Shown: in pieces, positions 1-8,035 of the stretch
Numbering within the stretch: the stretch's first letter is position 1
How the letters are laid out: each line of letters starts with the position of its first letter
Origin: Micromonospora sp. NBC_01813
Lineage (GTDB): Bacteria; Actinomycetota; Actinomycetes; Mycobacteriales; Micromonosporaceae
Direction of reading: 5' to 3'
Assembly (NCBI RefSeq): GCF_035917335.1
Contig: NZ_CP109067.1
Coordinates: forward strand, 250,501 to 314,500
Length of the DNA stretch: 64,000 nt
The notes under the pieces: generated by a model
What the model was told of the DNA's origin: nothing
Databases searched by the model: none
The model's input: only the letters and a program-made list of their open reading frames with translations
Made by a program: the position numbers and the translations under genes

Positions 1-486
1 ACCGTCGACGTGATCGTCTGCTCGCCGTTGGCGCGCTGCGTCGCCACCGCGCAGGCGATCGCCGCGCAGGTCGGCGACCCGCCGGTCCGCCCCGACGGCG
101 ACCTGATCGAGTGCGACTTCGGCGAGTGGGAGGGGCGTACCTTCGCCGAGGTGCGGGAGCGTTGGCCGGCCGAGTTGACCGCGTGGCTCGCCTCGACCGA
201 GCTGGCCCCGCCGGGCGGGGAGTCGTTCACCCAGGTGGCGGGGCGGGTCCGGCGCTCGGTGCGGGGACTGCTCACCGCGTACCGGGGGAAGACGGTGGTG
301 GTGGTCTCGCACGTCTCCCCGCTGAAGATCATGCTGCGGGACGCGTTGGGCGCCGGGGACGCGCTGCTGCACCGGCTCTACCTGGACCCGACCGGCATCT
401 CGGTGATCGACACCTGGCCGGACGGCGGGGTAGCGGTGCGCACCGTCAACGACACCGCCCACCTCGCCGGCATCGCCACCCCCTGA
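1..486 (+). CDS. C-terminal part of bifunctional RNase H/acid phosphatase (histidine phosphatase domain), 5' truncated
   Basis: The reading frame is open from the first base, so the gene starts before the window; 161 residues are visible. They match the second half of a histidine-phosphatase (phosphoglycerate mutase-like) domain: CSPLARCVATAQAI near the start, the acidic segment ECDFGEWEG, and the second catalytic histidine in VVVVSHVSPLK. In actinobacteria this domain is usually fused behind an RNase HI domain (Rv2228c type), which handles RNA-DNA hybrids and has alpha-ribazole/acid phosphatase activity. That N-terminal half is not visible here, so the fusion is inferred from the position beside rnpB and the conserved gene order. 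A strong palindromic repeat begins 23 bp after the stop. Confidence 0.8.
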   Translation, partial: TVDVIVCSPLARCVATAQAIAAQVGDPPVRPDGDLIECDFGEWEGRTFAEVRERWPAELTAWLASTELAPPGGESFTQVAGRVRRSVRGLLTAYRGKTVVVVSHVSPLKIMLRDALGAGDALLHRLYLDPTGISVIDTWPDGGVAVRTVNDTAHLAGIATP

Positions 487-508
487 CCCCTCCTACGCCC
501 CCTCTATC

Positions 509-576
509 CGCGACGATCTTGCACTTATCGAGAGCTTTCGTCCAGATTGTCCCTCGATAAGTGCAAGATCGTCGCG
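509..576. repeat. Palindromic intergenic repeat, copy 1
   Basis: Two perfect 23-bp arms (509-531 and 554-576; 24 with the next G-C pair) flank a 22-base centre. The arm core is GATCTTGCACTTATCGA and its complement. A second copy with the same core and the same 22-base centre length lies at 52691-52760, and the centres share TTGTCC near the right side. Both copies follow the 3' end of a gene. It could act as a terminator, but the conserved centre and the arm sequence shared over 52 kb point to a dispersed palindromic (REP/MITE-like) family. Confidence 0.8.
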
Positions 577-599
577 ATCTTGGCGCTAGGCTCCGACGG

Positions 600-1361
600 G
601 TGGACATCCCCGAGCTGGCCCTGCTCGTCGGGGCAGGGCTGGCGGCGGGCACCGTCAACGCCGCCGCCGGCGGCGGATCGCTGATCACCTTCCCGGCCCT
701 GATCGCCATCGGACTGCCGCCGGTCACCGCGAACGTCACGAACGCGATCGCCGTCTGTCCCGGCTACGTGGCGAGCACCGTCGGCAGCCGCGACGACCTG
801 CCGAGACAGCGCCGAATCTGGCGCCTCGTGCCGACCGCCGTCGCCGGAGCGATCCTCGGCTGCGTCCTGCTGCTGATCACCCCGCCCCGGGCCTTCGAAC
901 TGATCGTGCCGTTCCTGGTGATCAGCGCGGCGGCCGTGCTCGGCTTCCAGAACCAGTTGCGGCGCCTCGTCGGCGAACCCCGCGACCTGCCACCGAGTCG
1001 CGAACAATGGTCGCTGCAGGCGATGACCTTCTTCTGCTCGGCGTACGGCGGATACTTCGGCGCGGCGCTCGGCGTGATGCTCGTCGCCGGCCTGGCCCTG
1101 GTCCTCGACGAAGCCCTCAACGGAGTCGTCGCGCTGAAGAACCTGCTCTCGGCGGCGGTCGGGGTGACCACCGTCGCCGTCTTCGCCATCTTCGGACCGG
1201 TCAACTGGGCCGCCGCGGCCGTCGTCGCCCCGGCCACCATCGTCGGCGGGTACGTCGGCGCCCGGGTGGTCCGCCGACTCCCGCCGACCGTACTGCGCTT
1301 CGGGATCGTCATCTTCGGCATCGGCATCGGCGTACTGCTGCTGGTCCGCGCCCTGCGCTGA
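600..1361 (+). CDS. TauE/SafE family membrane exporter (anion/sulfite permease-like)
   Basis: The 253-residue protein is very hydrophobic, with about seven or eight predicted membrane segments. It opens with the typical family motif: a first helix followed by AGTVNAAAGGGSLITFPAL (about residues 15-33), repeated in the second half as SAYGGYFGAALGVML. TauE/SafE proteins export or import small organosulfur or sulfite-like anions; the substrate cannot be read from sequence. The start is taken as GTG at 600 (MDIPELALL); an earlier in-frame GTG at 561 lies inside the arm of the palindromic repeat and is unlikely. The gene stands alone ahead of the HIT/phosphatase pair. Confidence 0.8.
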   Translation: MDIPELALLVGAGLAAGTVNAAAGGGSLITFPALIAIGLPPVTANVTNAIAVCPGYVASTVGSRDDLPRQRRIWRLVPTAVAGAILGCVLLLITPPRAFELIVPFLVISAAAVLGFQNQLRRLVGEPRDLPPSREQWSLQAMTFFCSAYGGYFGAALGVMLVAGLALVLDEALNGVVALKNLLSAAVGVTTVAVFAIFGPVNWAAAAVVAPATIVGGYVGARVVRRLPPTVLRFGIVIFGIGIGVLLLVRALR

Positions 1362-1434
1362 ACCCGTCGAGTTATCGGTGGCGATGCTCGAATCATGGGC
1401 GAAGATGCAGACACGACGGAGGAGATGGGCGTGG

Positions 1435-1911
1435 ATGAGTGACATCGTCGGATGCCTGGGGTGCGACCTGACCGCTGGGCGCAGACCGCTGCCAGGTGGA
1501 CGGATCCAGCAAACTCGGCACTGGGTGGTCGAGCACTGCGTCGGCCCCTTCGGCGTCGGCACGTTGATTGTCAAGCCGACGCGGCACGTGGTGCACCTCG
1601 CCGAGCTGACCGGCGAGGAGAGTGCGGAGATGGGGCCGCTGCTGCAGCTGACGGCGTCGGCGGTGACAGCGCTGACCAGCCCCGAGCAGGTCTACGTCTG
1701 CCTGTGGTCGCACGCCGGCGGCGTGCCGGGGCACATCCACTTCGTGGTGCAGCCGGTCCGCCGCGACGACTCGGCCGGGCATGACCAGTTCGGGCCGGCG
1801 CTGCAGGTGGCAATGCTGCGGACCGCAGACCTGCCCGACGCGGACGCGGTGGTGGCGTTCAGCGACCGGATGCGTGAGCACCTCGCCGGCACGATCGGAG
1901 TGGGTGAGTGA
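1435..1911 (+). CDS. HIT-family (histidine triad) protein with atypical triad
   Basis: The 158-residue protein has the HIT fold signature: the CLGC start, a central VGTLIVKPTRHVVHLAEL strand-helix unit and the C-terminal motif GHIHFVVQP (His100, His102, Gln106). HIT proteins hydrolyse or transfer nucleoside phosphates, using the middle histidine as nucleophile. The first two histidines are kept but the third position of HxHxH is Val, so activity may differ from Hint/Fhit enzymes. GGAGG at 1418-1422 precedes the chosen ATG. The stop overlaps the GTG of the histidine-phosphatase gene, so the two are probably translated together and may act on related phosphate compounds (inference). Confidence 0.75.
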   Translation: MSDIVGCLGCDLTAGRRPLPGGRIQQTRHWVVEHCVGPFGVGTLIVKPTRHVVHLAELTGEESAEMGPLLQLTASAVTALTSPEQVYVCLWSHAGGVPGHIHFVVQPVRRDDSAGHDQFGPALQVAMLRTADLPDADAVVAFSDRMREHLAGTIGVGE

Positions 1912-2531
1912 CCATGGCGGCACGCACGCTGGTGTATCTGGTCCGGCATGGCGAGCAGAGCAGTGACGAGACCGGGCCCGACCCTGGCCTGTCGGAGCTG
2001 GGCCGGCGGCAGGCACACCGGCTCGGTCAGCGGCTACGCGCAGTGCCGTTCGACGCCGTACACCACGGTCCGGCGGCGCGGGCCGCGCAGACCGCGCAGG
2101 AGATCGCCGCCCACCTGCCTGGGGTCGCGGTGCATGAGTGTCGGCTGGCCGCCGACGTGACGCCGGTCCCGGCAGCCGGGCGAGCCGACCAGGCGGTGCC
2201 ACAGCGGTACGCCGATTTCCTCGACGCGGTCCCGGCGCCGGAGCGCGACCCCGGCGCGGTGCGACTGCGGGCGGCCGTCGACCACTGGGGGCAGGTTGGC
2301 GACGCAGACCGGTACGAGCTGGTGGTGACGCACAACTTCGTCATCGGCTGGTTCGTCCGGCACGCGCTTGACGCGCCGTTCTGGCGGTGGCTGGGGCTGA
2401 ACCAGTTCAACTGCGGGTTGACGATCCTGCAGTGGCGCGCTGACGCGCCACCGAACCTGGTGAGCTTCAACGACATCGGCCACCTGCCGCCCGGCGAGCG
2501 CGGCCGGACCCCGACGGAGCTGCTCAGCTGA
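1908..2531 (+). CDS. Histidine phosphatase family protein
   Basis: This 207-residue protein carries the phosphohistidine motif LVRHGEQ at residues 11-17 and the family pattern of a second arginine region (HHGPAARAAQTAQEIA) and a late catalytic histidine (VVTHNFVIGWFV). Such enzymes remove phosphate from small molecules or proteins through a phospho-His intermediate. The GTG start overlaps the HIT gene stop (GTGA), and an ATG two codons downstream (1914) is an alternative. The tight HIT/phosphatase coupling suggests one small pathway, perhaps nucleotide clean-up; the substrate is unknown. Confidence 0.75.
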   Translation: MTMAARTLVYLVRHGEQSSDETGPDPGLSELGRRQAHRLGQRLRAVPFDAVHHGPAARAAQTAQEIAAHLPGVAVHECRLAADVTPVPAAGRADQAVPQRYADFLDAVPAPERDPGAVRLRAAVDHWGQVGDADRYELVVTHNFVIGWFVRHALDAPFWRWLGLNQFNCGLTILQWRADAPPNLVSFNDIGHLPPGERGRTPTELLS

Positions 2532-2558
2532 GCAACTCGGGGTCCGGCCGTGCCGCCC

Positions 2559-3398
2559 TCACCGGAAGGCGTGGATGTGGCGCTGCGCCCAGCCGTCGAA
2601 GCTGCGCGGAGCGTGGCCCAGGATCTGTTCGGTGTGCACGCTGATCCGCTGCTCTGCCGGGGTGGGCTCGCCGAGGATGCCGAGGGTCCCATCGACCACC
2701 GGCTCGGGCATGAATCGGATCATCTGTGCGCGGGCCTCGTCCCCCGTCTGTTCGACGAACCGGACCGGCTCGCCCAGCGCCTCGCCGATGATCCGGGCCC
2801 GCTGTCGCGGTGTGGTCAAGGCCGGCCCGGTCAGCTCGTAGACCTGGCCGGCGTGCCGGTCTTCCCGCAGGACCGCAGCGGCGACCTCAGCGATGTCGGC
2901 GGGGTCGACGACCGGCAGGCCGACGTCGCCGAACGGCGCGGCGACCGTCCGCCGGGTCCGCACCGACTCCGACCAGGCGAAGGCGTTGGACGCGAACCCG
3001 CCCGGCCGCAGGATCGTCCAGGCCGTACCGGATCGCCGTACGGCGTCCTCGATGCCGCGCAGCGGTGCATGCGAGACGGACTGCGGGCGCGTGCCGACGG
3101 CTTGCGAGGAGAGCAGGACGACGCGCTGGACTCCACCGGCTTTCGCAACGTCGAGGATCTCGCGCGGGCTCAAATGTGCACCGGCACCCGAGACCAGCAG
3201 GAACAACGCGCGAGCTCCGTCCACCGCCGGCAACAGAGTCTCGGGCTCGGCCAGGTCGGCCCGTTGATACTTCGCACCTTCCGGTGTCGACACCGGAAGC
3301 GTTCCTCGAGACACCGCGATCACCTGCTCACCAGCCGCGGTAAGTGCTTCCACGAGTACGCGACCAATGTTTCCGGTGGAGCCCGTAACCACGATCAT
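2559..3398 (-). CDS. NmrA-like NAD(P)-binding oxidoreductase
   Basis: The 279-residue protein begins with the dinucleotide-binding loop TGSTGNIGRVLVEAL (residues 5-19), continues with the SSQAVG and RPGGFASNAF segments of atypical short-chain dehydrogenases, and has no classical YxxxK pair, which fits the NmrA/QOR2-like group of redox sensors or quinone reductases. ATG at 3398 has an excellent Shine-Dalgarno site (GGAGGAG, six bases upstream); an in-frame codon at 3425 is less likely. It is divergent from an HxlR regulator across 145 bp that hold a perfect palindrome, the usual arrangement of an HxlR regulator and its target reductase. Confidence 0.8.
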   Translation of the reverse strand: MIVVTGSTGNIGRVLVEALTAAGEQVIAVSRGTLPVSTPEGAKYQRADLAEPETLLPAVDGARALFLLVSGAGAHLSPREILDVAKAGGVQRVVLLSSQAVGTRPQSVSHAPLRGIEDAVRRSGTAWTILRPGGFASNAFAWSESVRTRRTVAAPFGDVGLPVVDPADIAEVAAAVLREDRHAGQVYELTGPALTTPRQRARIIGEALGEPVRFVEQTGDEARAQMIRFMPEPVVDGTLGILGEPTPAEQRISVHTEQILGHAPRSFDGWAQRHIHAFR

Positions 3399-3502
3399 GA
3401 ACTGCTCCTCCTGGTTTCGATCCACCCACGCCTGTGATGGGCGAGACGCCGCCGGATCGATGTCCTCAGCGGCGACGCGGAGAAGCTAACATCACCGAGA
3501 TA

Positions 3503-3514
3503 GTAGGTACCTAC
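3503..3514. promoter_or_regulatory. Candidate HxlR operator GTAGGTACCTAC
   Basis: This is a perfect 12-bp palindrome in the only intergenic space between the divergent NmrA-like gene and the HxlR regulator. It lies about 30 bp before the regulator start and 105 bp before the reductase start. DUF24/HxlR proteins bind short palindromes of this kind as dimers. Assignment to this regulator is inference from position. Confidence 0.55.
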
Positions 3515-3543
3515 AGGAAAGTGACTATGCCCAAGGAGGGCGC

Positions 3544-3975
3544 GTGTCGGACGATCGAGCGACCTGGACACTGTCGGAGGCAGTCGATCCGGAGCAGGCC
3601 TGCCCGGTCGCCCCGGTCGTTGACATCGTCTTCAGTCGCTGGACGACCCCGATCCTGTGGACGCTGAACTACCACGGTCGGCATCGCTTCATCGAGTTGC
3701 AGCGACGGATCGGCTCCATCACGCCGAAGGTGCTGACCCAGCGACTCCGGCAACTGGAACGCGACGGACTCGTCGTGCGTACTTATCACCCAGAGGTTCC
3801 ACCCCGAGTCGAGTACGAGATCAGCGACCTCGGCCGCAGTCTCGCTCCGATCTTCGCCCACCTCGTCGAATGGGCCACCACACACCTCGACCACGTGGAG
3901 CAAGCACGACGCCTGTACGACACGAGCGCAGGGAACCGCCGCCTCCCGGTGCCGGTGACGCCGGTCCAGCGATGA
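3544..3975 (+). CDS. HxlR (DUF24) family transcriptional regulator
   Basis: The 143-residue protein has the HxlR winged-helix pattern: an N-terminal CPV motif (Cys20), then VFSRWTTPILWTL, the recognition region HRFIELQRRIGSITPKVLTQ and the wing RTYHPEVPPRVEYEISD. In YodB/QorR relatives the N-terminal cysteine senses quinones, aldehydes or other electrophiles; Cys20 is in the equivalent place. The GTG start has AAGGAGG five bases upstream. It likely controls itself and the divergent NmrA-like reductase through the 3503-3514 palindrome (inference). Confidence 0.85.
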   Translation: MSDDRATWTLSEAVDPEQACPVAPVVDIVFSRWTTPILWTLNYHGRHRFIELQRRIGSITPKVLTQRLRQLERDGLVVRTYHPEVPPRVEYEISDLGRSLAPIFAHLVEWATTHLDHVEQARRLYDTSAGNRRLPVPVTPVQR

Positions 3976-4044
3976 TCGGGGGGCTCGCTAGCAGGTTGGG
4001 GGAGCCGGCAGGGATGATCGCAGGCCTGCGTACGATGGATCCTC

Positions 4045-4472
<428 letters not shown>

Positions 4473-4565
4473 CACCCCAGATCAGGGCAGTCGCCCGCAA
4501 GCGTCCGGCGGCTGCGTCAACTGGGCGGGCCTCGACGTTCGCGCCAAGGTCCTATCGTCGGCGCC

Positions 4566-4721
4566 ATGTCCGACGTCCTGCAGTTCGGCTCCCTTGCCGT
4601 ACCCGTCGGTGCCCTTGTCATCTACGCGGTCGGATTCGTCGTCCTCTACTGGGTCGTCCGTCTTGCTGTCCGGCACGCCATCCGTGACGCCGACCGGCGT
4701 CGGTCAGGTGAGCGTCGGTAG
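4566..4721 (+). CDS. Small single-pass membrane protein, unknown function
   Basis: This 51-residue protein has one long hydrophobic segment (about residues 8-34, rich in Val, Leu and aromatic residues) followed by a charged tail RHAIRDADRRRSGERR. ATG at 4566 is the only sensible start; the Shine-Dalgarno site is weak. It lies about 90 bp after the RNase P RNA. I do not recognise a family. The clean membrane helix with a positively charged C-terminus and high-GC third positions argue that it is a real gene. Confidence 0.5.
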   Translation: MSDVLQFGSLAVPVGALVIYAVGFVVLYWVVRLAVRHAIRDADRRRSGERR

Positions 4722-4841
4722 CGCTGGGATGGCTCTTGCCGACGGCCGCGGTACCGCCAGCGGTTTTTGGGTGACAGCCGCACGGTCTGTCCGTCGTCAG
4801 CTCGTACTGGATGGCCACTCTGTCAAGTGGCCGTGTCCTAA

Positions 4842-4860
4842 TGTCTTCTACTGGGAGACA
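4842..4860. promoter_or_regulatory. Operator-like palindrome 1 upstream of fic gene
   Basis: TGTCTTCTACTGGGAGACA is an inverted repeat TGTCT-N9-AGACA. A second site of the same form starts exactly 40 bp downstream, about four helical turns, so two bound dimers would sit on the same face of the DNA. Confidence 0.55.
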
Positions 4861-4881
4861 CGATGGGTTGTGATGGTAGGA

Positions 4882-4900
4882 TGTCTTTAACTTAGAGACA
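4882..4900. promoter_or_regulatory. Operator-like palindrome 2, abutting fic start
   Basis: TGTCTTTAACTTAGAGACA repeats the TGTCT-N9-AGACA form of the site at 4842-4860 and extends by one more A/T pair. It ends on the base before the proposed TTG start, so binding would block transcription or translation initiation directly. The Fic protein itself ends in a winged-helix domain and is the obvious candidate ligand (inference). Confidence 0.55.
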
Positions 4901-6109
4901 TTGGGACACGAGTTGATCTACGCAACCCCTGAGTTGGGTGCCGACGACGCGGCCGTGCTCGCCGAGATTCACGAGATGCGTCGGGAGCTCGCTGCCGCCC
5001 TCCGCGTCCCTCGGCGCTGGCAGGGCGGGTTGCGGCGGACCATGCTCGCCCGCGCCATCCAGGGCTCAAACAGCATCGAAGGCTATGTGGTCGAGGAGGA
5101 CGACGCCGCTGCCGCACTCGACGACGAGGCGCCGGTGAGCGCGGACGAGCGTACCTTCGCCGAGATCCGCGGCTATCGGCACGCACTCGGCTACGTCTTG
5201 CAGATGGCGTCCGACCCACACTTCGTCTTCGACGTCTCCGGCCTGCGCAGCATGCACTACATGATGCTCGCCCATGACCTGGGGAAGAGCCCGGGGCAGT
5301 ACCGGACCGGTCAGATATTCGTCTACGACGAGCGTGCCGAGCGCCGGGTCTACCAGGGGCCGGATGCGGGCCTGGTGCCAGGACTGATGGGCGAGCTCGC
5401 CGACCGTCTCCGGGACGAGCCGGACGTCGACCCGATGGTTCGAGGTGCCATGGCGCACCTCAACCTGGTGATGATCCATCCGTTCCGGGACGGCAACGGC
5501 CGCATGGCGCGTGCCCTGCAGACGCTCGTACTGTCCCGGGAGGCCATCGTCGAGCCTGCGTTCTCCAGCATCGAGGAGTGGCTCGGCAGCAACACCGATG
5601 ACTACTACCGCGTCCTCCTCGCGACCGGTCGGGGAGCGTGGAGCCCGGAGAACGATGCCGGGCTCTGGGTCTCCTTCAACCTGCGGGCCCACCACATGCA
5701 GGCGCAGACGGTTGCTCGTCGGCTCGACGAGGCATCCGCCGTCTGGAAGGAACTGGACCAACTCACAGCCGCGCACCGACTGCCCGACCGGGTCACCGAC
5801 CTGCTGTACGAGGCCGTACTCGGATATCGGCTTCGCCGGGGCGGTTACGTCAAACTGGCCGGCATCGAGGAACGCACCGCGTCCCGCGATTTCGCGCAAC
5901 TCGTCGAGGCAGGGCTGCTGCGGGCGATCGGGGAGCGGCGGGGCCGCTACTACCTCGCAGGTGAGGCACTGATAGACACGCGAAACCGGAGCCGCGACAG
6001 CAGACGACCGCTGTCCGACCCGTACCCCTGGTTGCCCGTCCAACTCCATTCGGCGGTGAATGAGACCCAGCTGCCCTTGCCGAGATACGCCCAGGGCGAC
6101 GGCGAGTGA
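4901..6109 (+). CDS. Fic family protein with inhibitory helix and C-terminal winged helix
   Basis: Fic enzymes transfer AMP or related groups from nucleotides to protein hydroxyls. This 402-residue protein has the N-terminal Fic_N region with inhibitory motif S56-x3-E60-G61 (class II autoinhibition), the active loop HPFRDGNGR at residues 193-201 with catalytic His193, and a C-terminal winged-helix domain (about residues 295-365). No ATG is available: TTG at 4901 follows an in-frame stop at 4877, and TTG at 4913 with GGGA six bases upstream is an alternative. Two TGTCT-N9-AGACA palindromes precede the start, suggesting autoregulation through the winged helix. The stop overlaps the start of a broken Nudix gene. 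No separate antitoxin is needed, as the inhibitor motif is internal. Confidence 0.9.
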   Translation: MGHELIYATPELGADDAAVLAEIHEMRRELAAALRVPRRWQGGLRRTMLARAIQGSNSIEGYVVEEDDAAAALDDEAPVSADERTFAEIRGYRHALGYVLQMASDPHFVFDVSGLRSMHYMMLAHDLGKSPGQYRTGQIFVYDERAERRVYQGPDAGLVPGLMGELADRLRDEPDVDPMVRGAMAHLNLVMIHPFRDGNGRMARALQTLVLSREAIVEPAFSSIEEWLGSNTDDYYRVLLATGRGAWSPENDAGLWVSFNLRAHHMQAQTVARRLDEASAVWKELDQLTAAHRLPDRVTDLLYEAVLGYRLRRGGYVKLAGIEERTASRDFAQLVEAGLLRAIGERRGRYYLAGEALIDTRNRSRDSRRPLSDPYPWLPVQLHSAVNETQLPLPRYAQGDGE

Positions 6110-6496
6110 CTGACAACCATCGTGGGCAGTCTCCTTCGGTGTCTTCATCGGCGGACGACTACACCGCAACGTTGCCGCGCAAGCGGATGGCCTCGGGTGT
6201 GCTCATATGGGATCACGCCGGGCGGATCCTGATCGTCGAGCCGACCTACAAGGACTACTGCCGGATGGTTGCTGGTCGTGGACTGGGTGCCGCCGCGTAC
6301 CGGCGGCGCCGAAGGTGTCGTGTTCGTCCACGACGGTGGGATTCTCGACGCGGCGCAGACCGACGCGATCCGGCTGCCACCGCAGGAGCTTCGCAGCTGG
6401 ACGTGGTCGACGCTGGCCCGCCGGGTCGCCGCCGCTGTCGAGGCGGCGACGGGCGGCGGGACCGTCTATCTTGAGGACGGCAACCGGATCTGCTGA
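6106..6496 (+). pseudogene. Nudix hydrolase remnant (internal deletion and frameshift), duplicate of 8036-8524
   Basis: The first part (to about 6260) reads DDYTATLPRKRMASG and IVEPTYKDY, matching residues 6-40 of the intact Nudix protein at 8036-8524. From 6269 the downstream part continues in another frame with LVVDWVPPRTGG and TDAIRLPPQELRSW, matching residues 74 onward. About 92 bp net are missing, exactly the stretch that encodes the Nudix box in the intact copy, and the frame is broken. It therefore cannot make an active Nudix enzyme. Its GTG start overlaps the fic stop. Together with the next gene it forms the older half of a duplicated module. Confidence 0.85.
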
Positions 6497-6535
6497 GCCG
6501 GAGCCGATCCGGACGGATGCCAGCGTCGGTGCAGG

Positions 6536-7240
6536 TCAGCGCGGCATGAGATGCCGGGTGAAGAACCGGACCGCGCTGTCCAACTCGTGTTCCGGGAGCC
6601 GGTCGGCGTGCCGGCCCGGGTTGGCGTGCAGCGTCTTCTCGGTCGAGCCGAACGCGTCGAACAGGGCCAGGCTCTGCTCCCGGGGCACCCGTTCGTCGTC
6701 CCACTGGATCAGGAACTCGACCGGCACGGCGATCCGGGCCGCAGTCTCCAGCGTGGATGCGGCGGCGGCACCGCCGAGGCCGAGGACCGCCGCACGGACT
6801 CGCGGCTCGGCGGCGACGAACGGTACGCCGAGCCCGCAGCCGAGTGAGATGCCCCAGTAGCCGACCGTGCCGGCGTCGAGATGGTCGAGGACGGCCTGCC
6901 ACTCCGGGACGGTCTGCTTGGCGACCAGGGCGTGGAAGTCGGCGAGCAGTGCGGCCAGGTCACCACCGGAGCTGACAGCGGCCTGGATCTCGGTGGCGAT
7001 GCCCTGGTAGCGCTCGTCGGTCGGCCGGTCGCCGTGGTTCGGCACGTCCACGCAGACGGCCACGAAGCCGCTGGACACGAAGCGGTGGGCACGGTGCAGG
7101 ACACCGGGAGCGGTCTTGTGCTGGCCGCCGCCGTGACCGATGAGGATCAGCGGCGGGCGGGCGGCGCCGCTGTCGGCTGAGGTCCAAAGGACAGCGGGTA
7201 CGCCGTCGACGGCGAAGTGTTCTTCCTGGATGTTGTGCAT
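6536..7240 (-). CDS. Alpha/beta hydrolase, dienelactone-hydrolase-like (copy 1)
   Basis: The 234-residue protein has an alpha/beta-hydrolase fold: the oxyanion region LILIGHGGGQHK (residues 31-42), nucleophile elbow GYWGISLG with Ser132 in a GxSxG, an acidic candidate QWDDE near 180 and His211 in ANPGRHAD. It probably hydrolyses an ester or similar bond in the cytoplasm; the substrate is unknown. It is a paralogue of the protein at 8563-9321, sharing IGHGGGQHK, PVEFLIQWDDE and EKTLHANPG. ATG at 7240 has a GAAAGG site upstream. It faces the broken Nudix gene with 39 bp between their ends. Confidence 0.8.
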   Translation of the reverse strand: MHNIQEEHFAVDGVPAVLWTSADSGAARPPLILIGHGGGQHKTAPGVLHRAHRFVSSGFVAVCVDVPNHGDRPTDERYQGIATEIQAAVSSGGDLAALLADFHALVAKQTVPEWQAVLDHLDAGTVGYWGISLGCGLGVPFVAAEPRVRAAVLGLGGAAAASTLETAARIAVPVEFLIQWDDERVPREQSLALFDAFGSTEKTLHANPGRHADRLPEHELDSAVRFFTRHLMPR

Positions 7241-7429
7241 GCGCGTACGCGCCTTTCGAGAGTCCCTGTGCGGGCGCTCCCTAGACCATGCGAGGGAGGG
7301 AGTCCCGACCTGTCACAGCGTTGATTGGACTCACCTCCTCGGGCAGCAGTTCATGCACGGCGCAGCGAGCGTACCGCAGCCCCACCCCGCTATCGGCGCC
7401 CAGCTTTCGGCCGAAGGCGTACCGGCACG

Positions 7430-7876
7430 TCAGCTCACGGCCTTTTGGACAAGGGTGGCGATGTTCTCGGCGGCCTGCTCGCTGAGCTGGGTCACGGCGA
7501 AGGACGTCGGCCACAGGCCGCTGTCGTCGGAGAGGTTGGCCGAAGCGGTGAAGCCAAAGGTGGAGTAGGGCTCCTTGTCCGCGTGTCCGCTGCGGAAGAA
7601 GCACACGACCTTGCCCTTCCTCGCGTACGCCGGCTGTCCGTACCAGAGCTTCGGGGACAGGTCGGGGGCGTTGGTGGTGACGATGGCGTGGATGCGTTCG
7701 GCCAGTGCGCGGTCCGACGGTTCCATCTGGGCGATCTTCGACAGCACGTCGAGCTCCTCGGCGGCTGCCTTGCCACCACGACTGCGGGTCGTCTCCTTCT
7801 TCAGCTCTGCGGCGCGTTCCTTCATGGCGGCGCGCTCGCCCTCGGAGAAACCGTCCGTGCCTGCCTTGCTCGCCAT
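7430..7876 (-). CDS. DUF1801-like conserved protein
   Basis: The 148-residue protein has a charged N-terminal helix (SEGERAAMKERAAELKKE) and a C-terminal domain containing LSPKLWYGQPAYARKGKVVCFF and STFGF, which resembles the DUF1801/YdhG fold seen in small proteins sometimes called iron chaperone-like. No catalytic residues are evident and the role is unknown. ATG at 7876 is preferred: AGGAG lies four to five bases upstream, and that site itself sits inside the alternative start at 7891. It lies between the two copies of the Nudix/hydrolase module. Confidence 0.65.
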   Translation of the reverse strand: MASKAGTDGFSEGERAAMKERAAELKKETTRSRGGKAAAEELDVLSKIAQMEPSDRALAERIHAIVTTNAPDLSPKLWYGQPAYARKGKVVCFFRSGHADKEPYSTFGFTASANLSDDSGLWPTSFAVTQLSEQAAENIATLVQKAVS

Positions 7877-8035
7877 GTCGCTCCTTGTCATTGTCGGATG
7901 TGACCGAGGGTCACGCTAGTCGTGCTGCGACGGCTGGTGCTTCTCGATTCCTGATCGGTACAGGCGGCCGGCGCCACGGGCCCTGACCGGCGGAAGCTAC
8001 CGTCAACTGGACATCCAGGCGGTTAACCTCCGGTA

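Noticed and set aside
4566-4721. The small membrane protein as an antisense or rnpB-processing product
   Set aside because: RNase P RNA ends at the P1 helix near 4472; the small frame is separate and has its own start.
7281-7430. Minus-strand coding-like tail containing LTCRYAFGRKLGADSGVG
   Set aside because: Codon choice looks coding for about 45 residues, but the upstream part overlaps the DUF1801 gene in another frame and no start or family could be assigned; possibly a gene relic.
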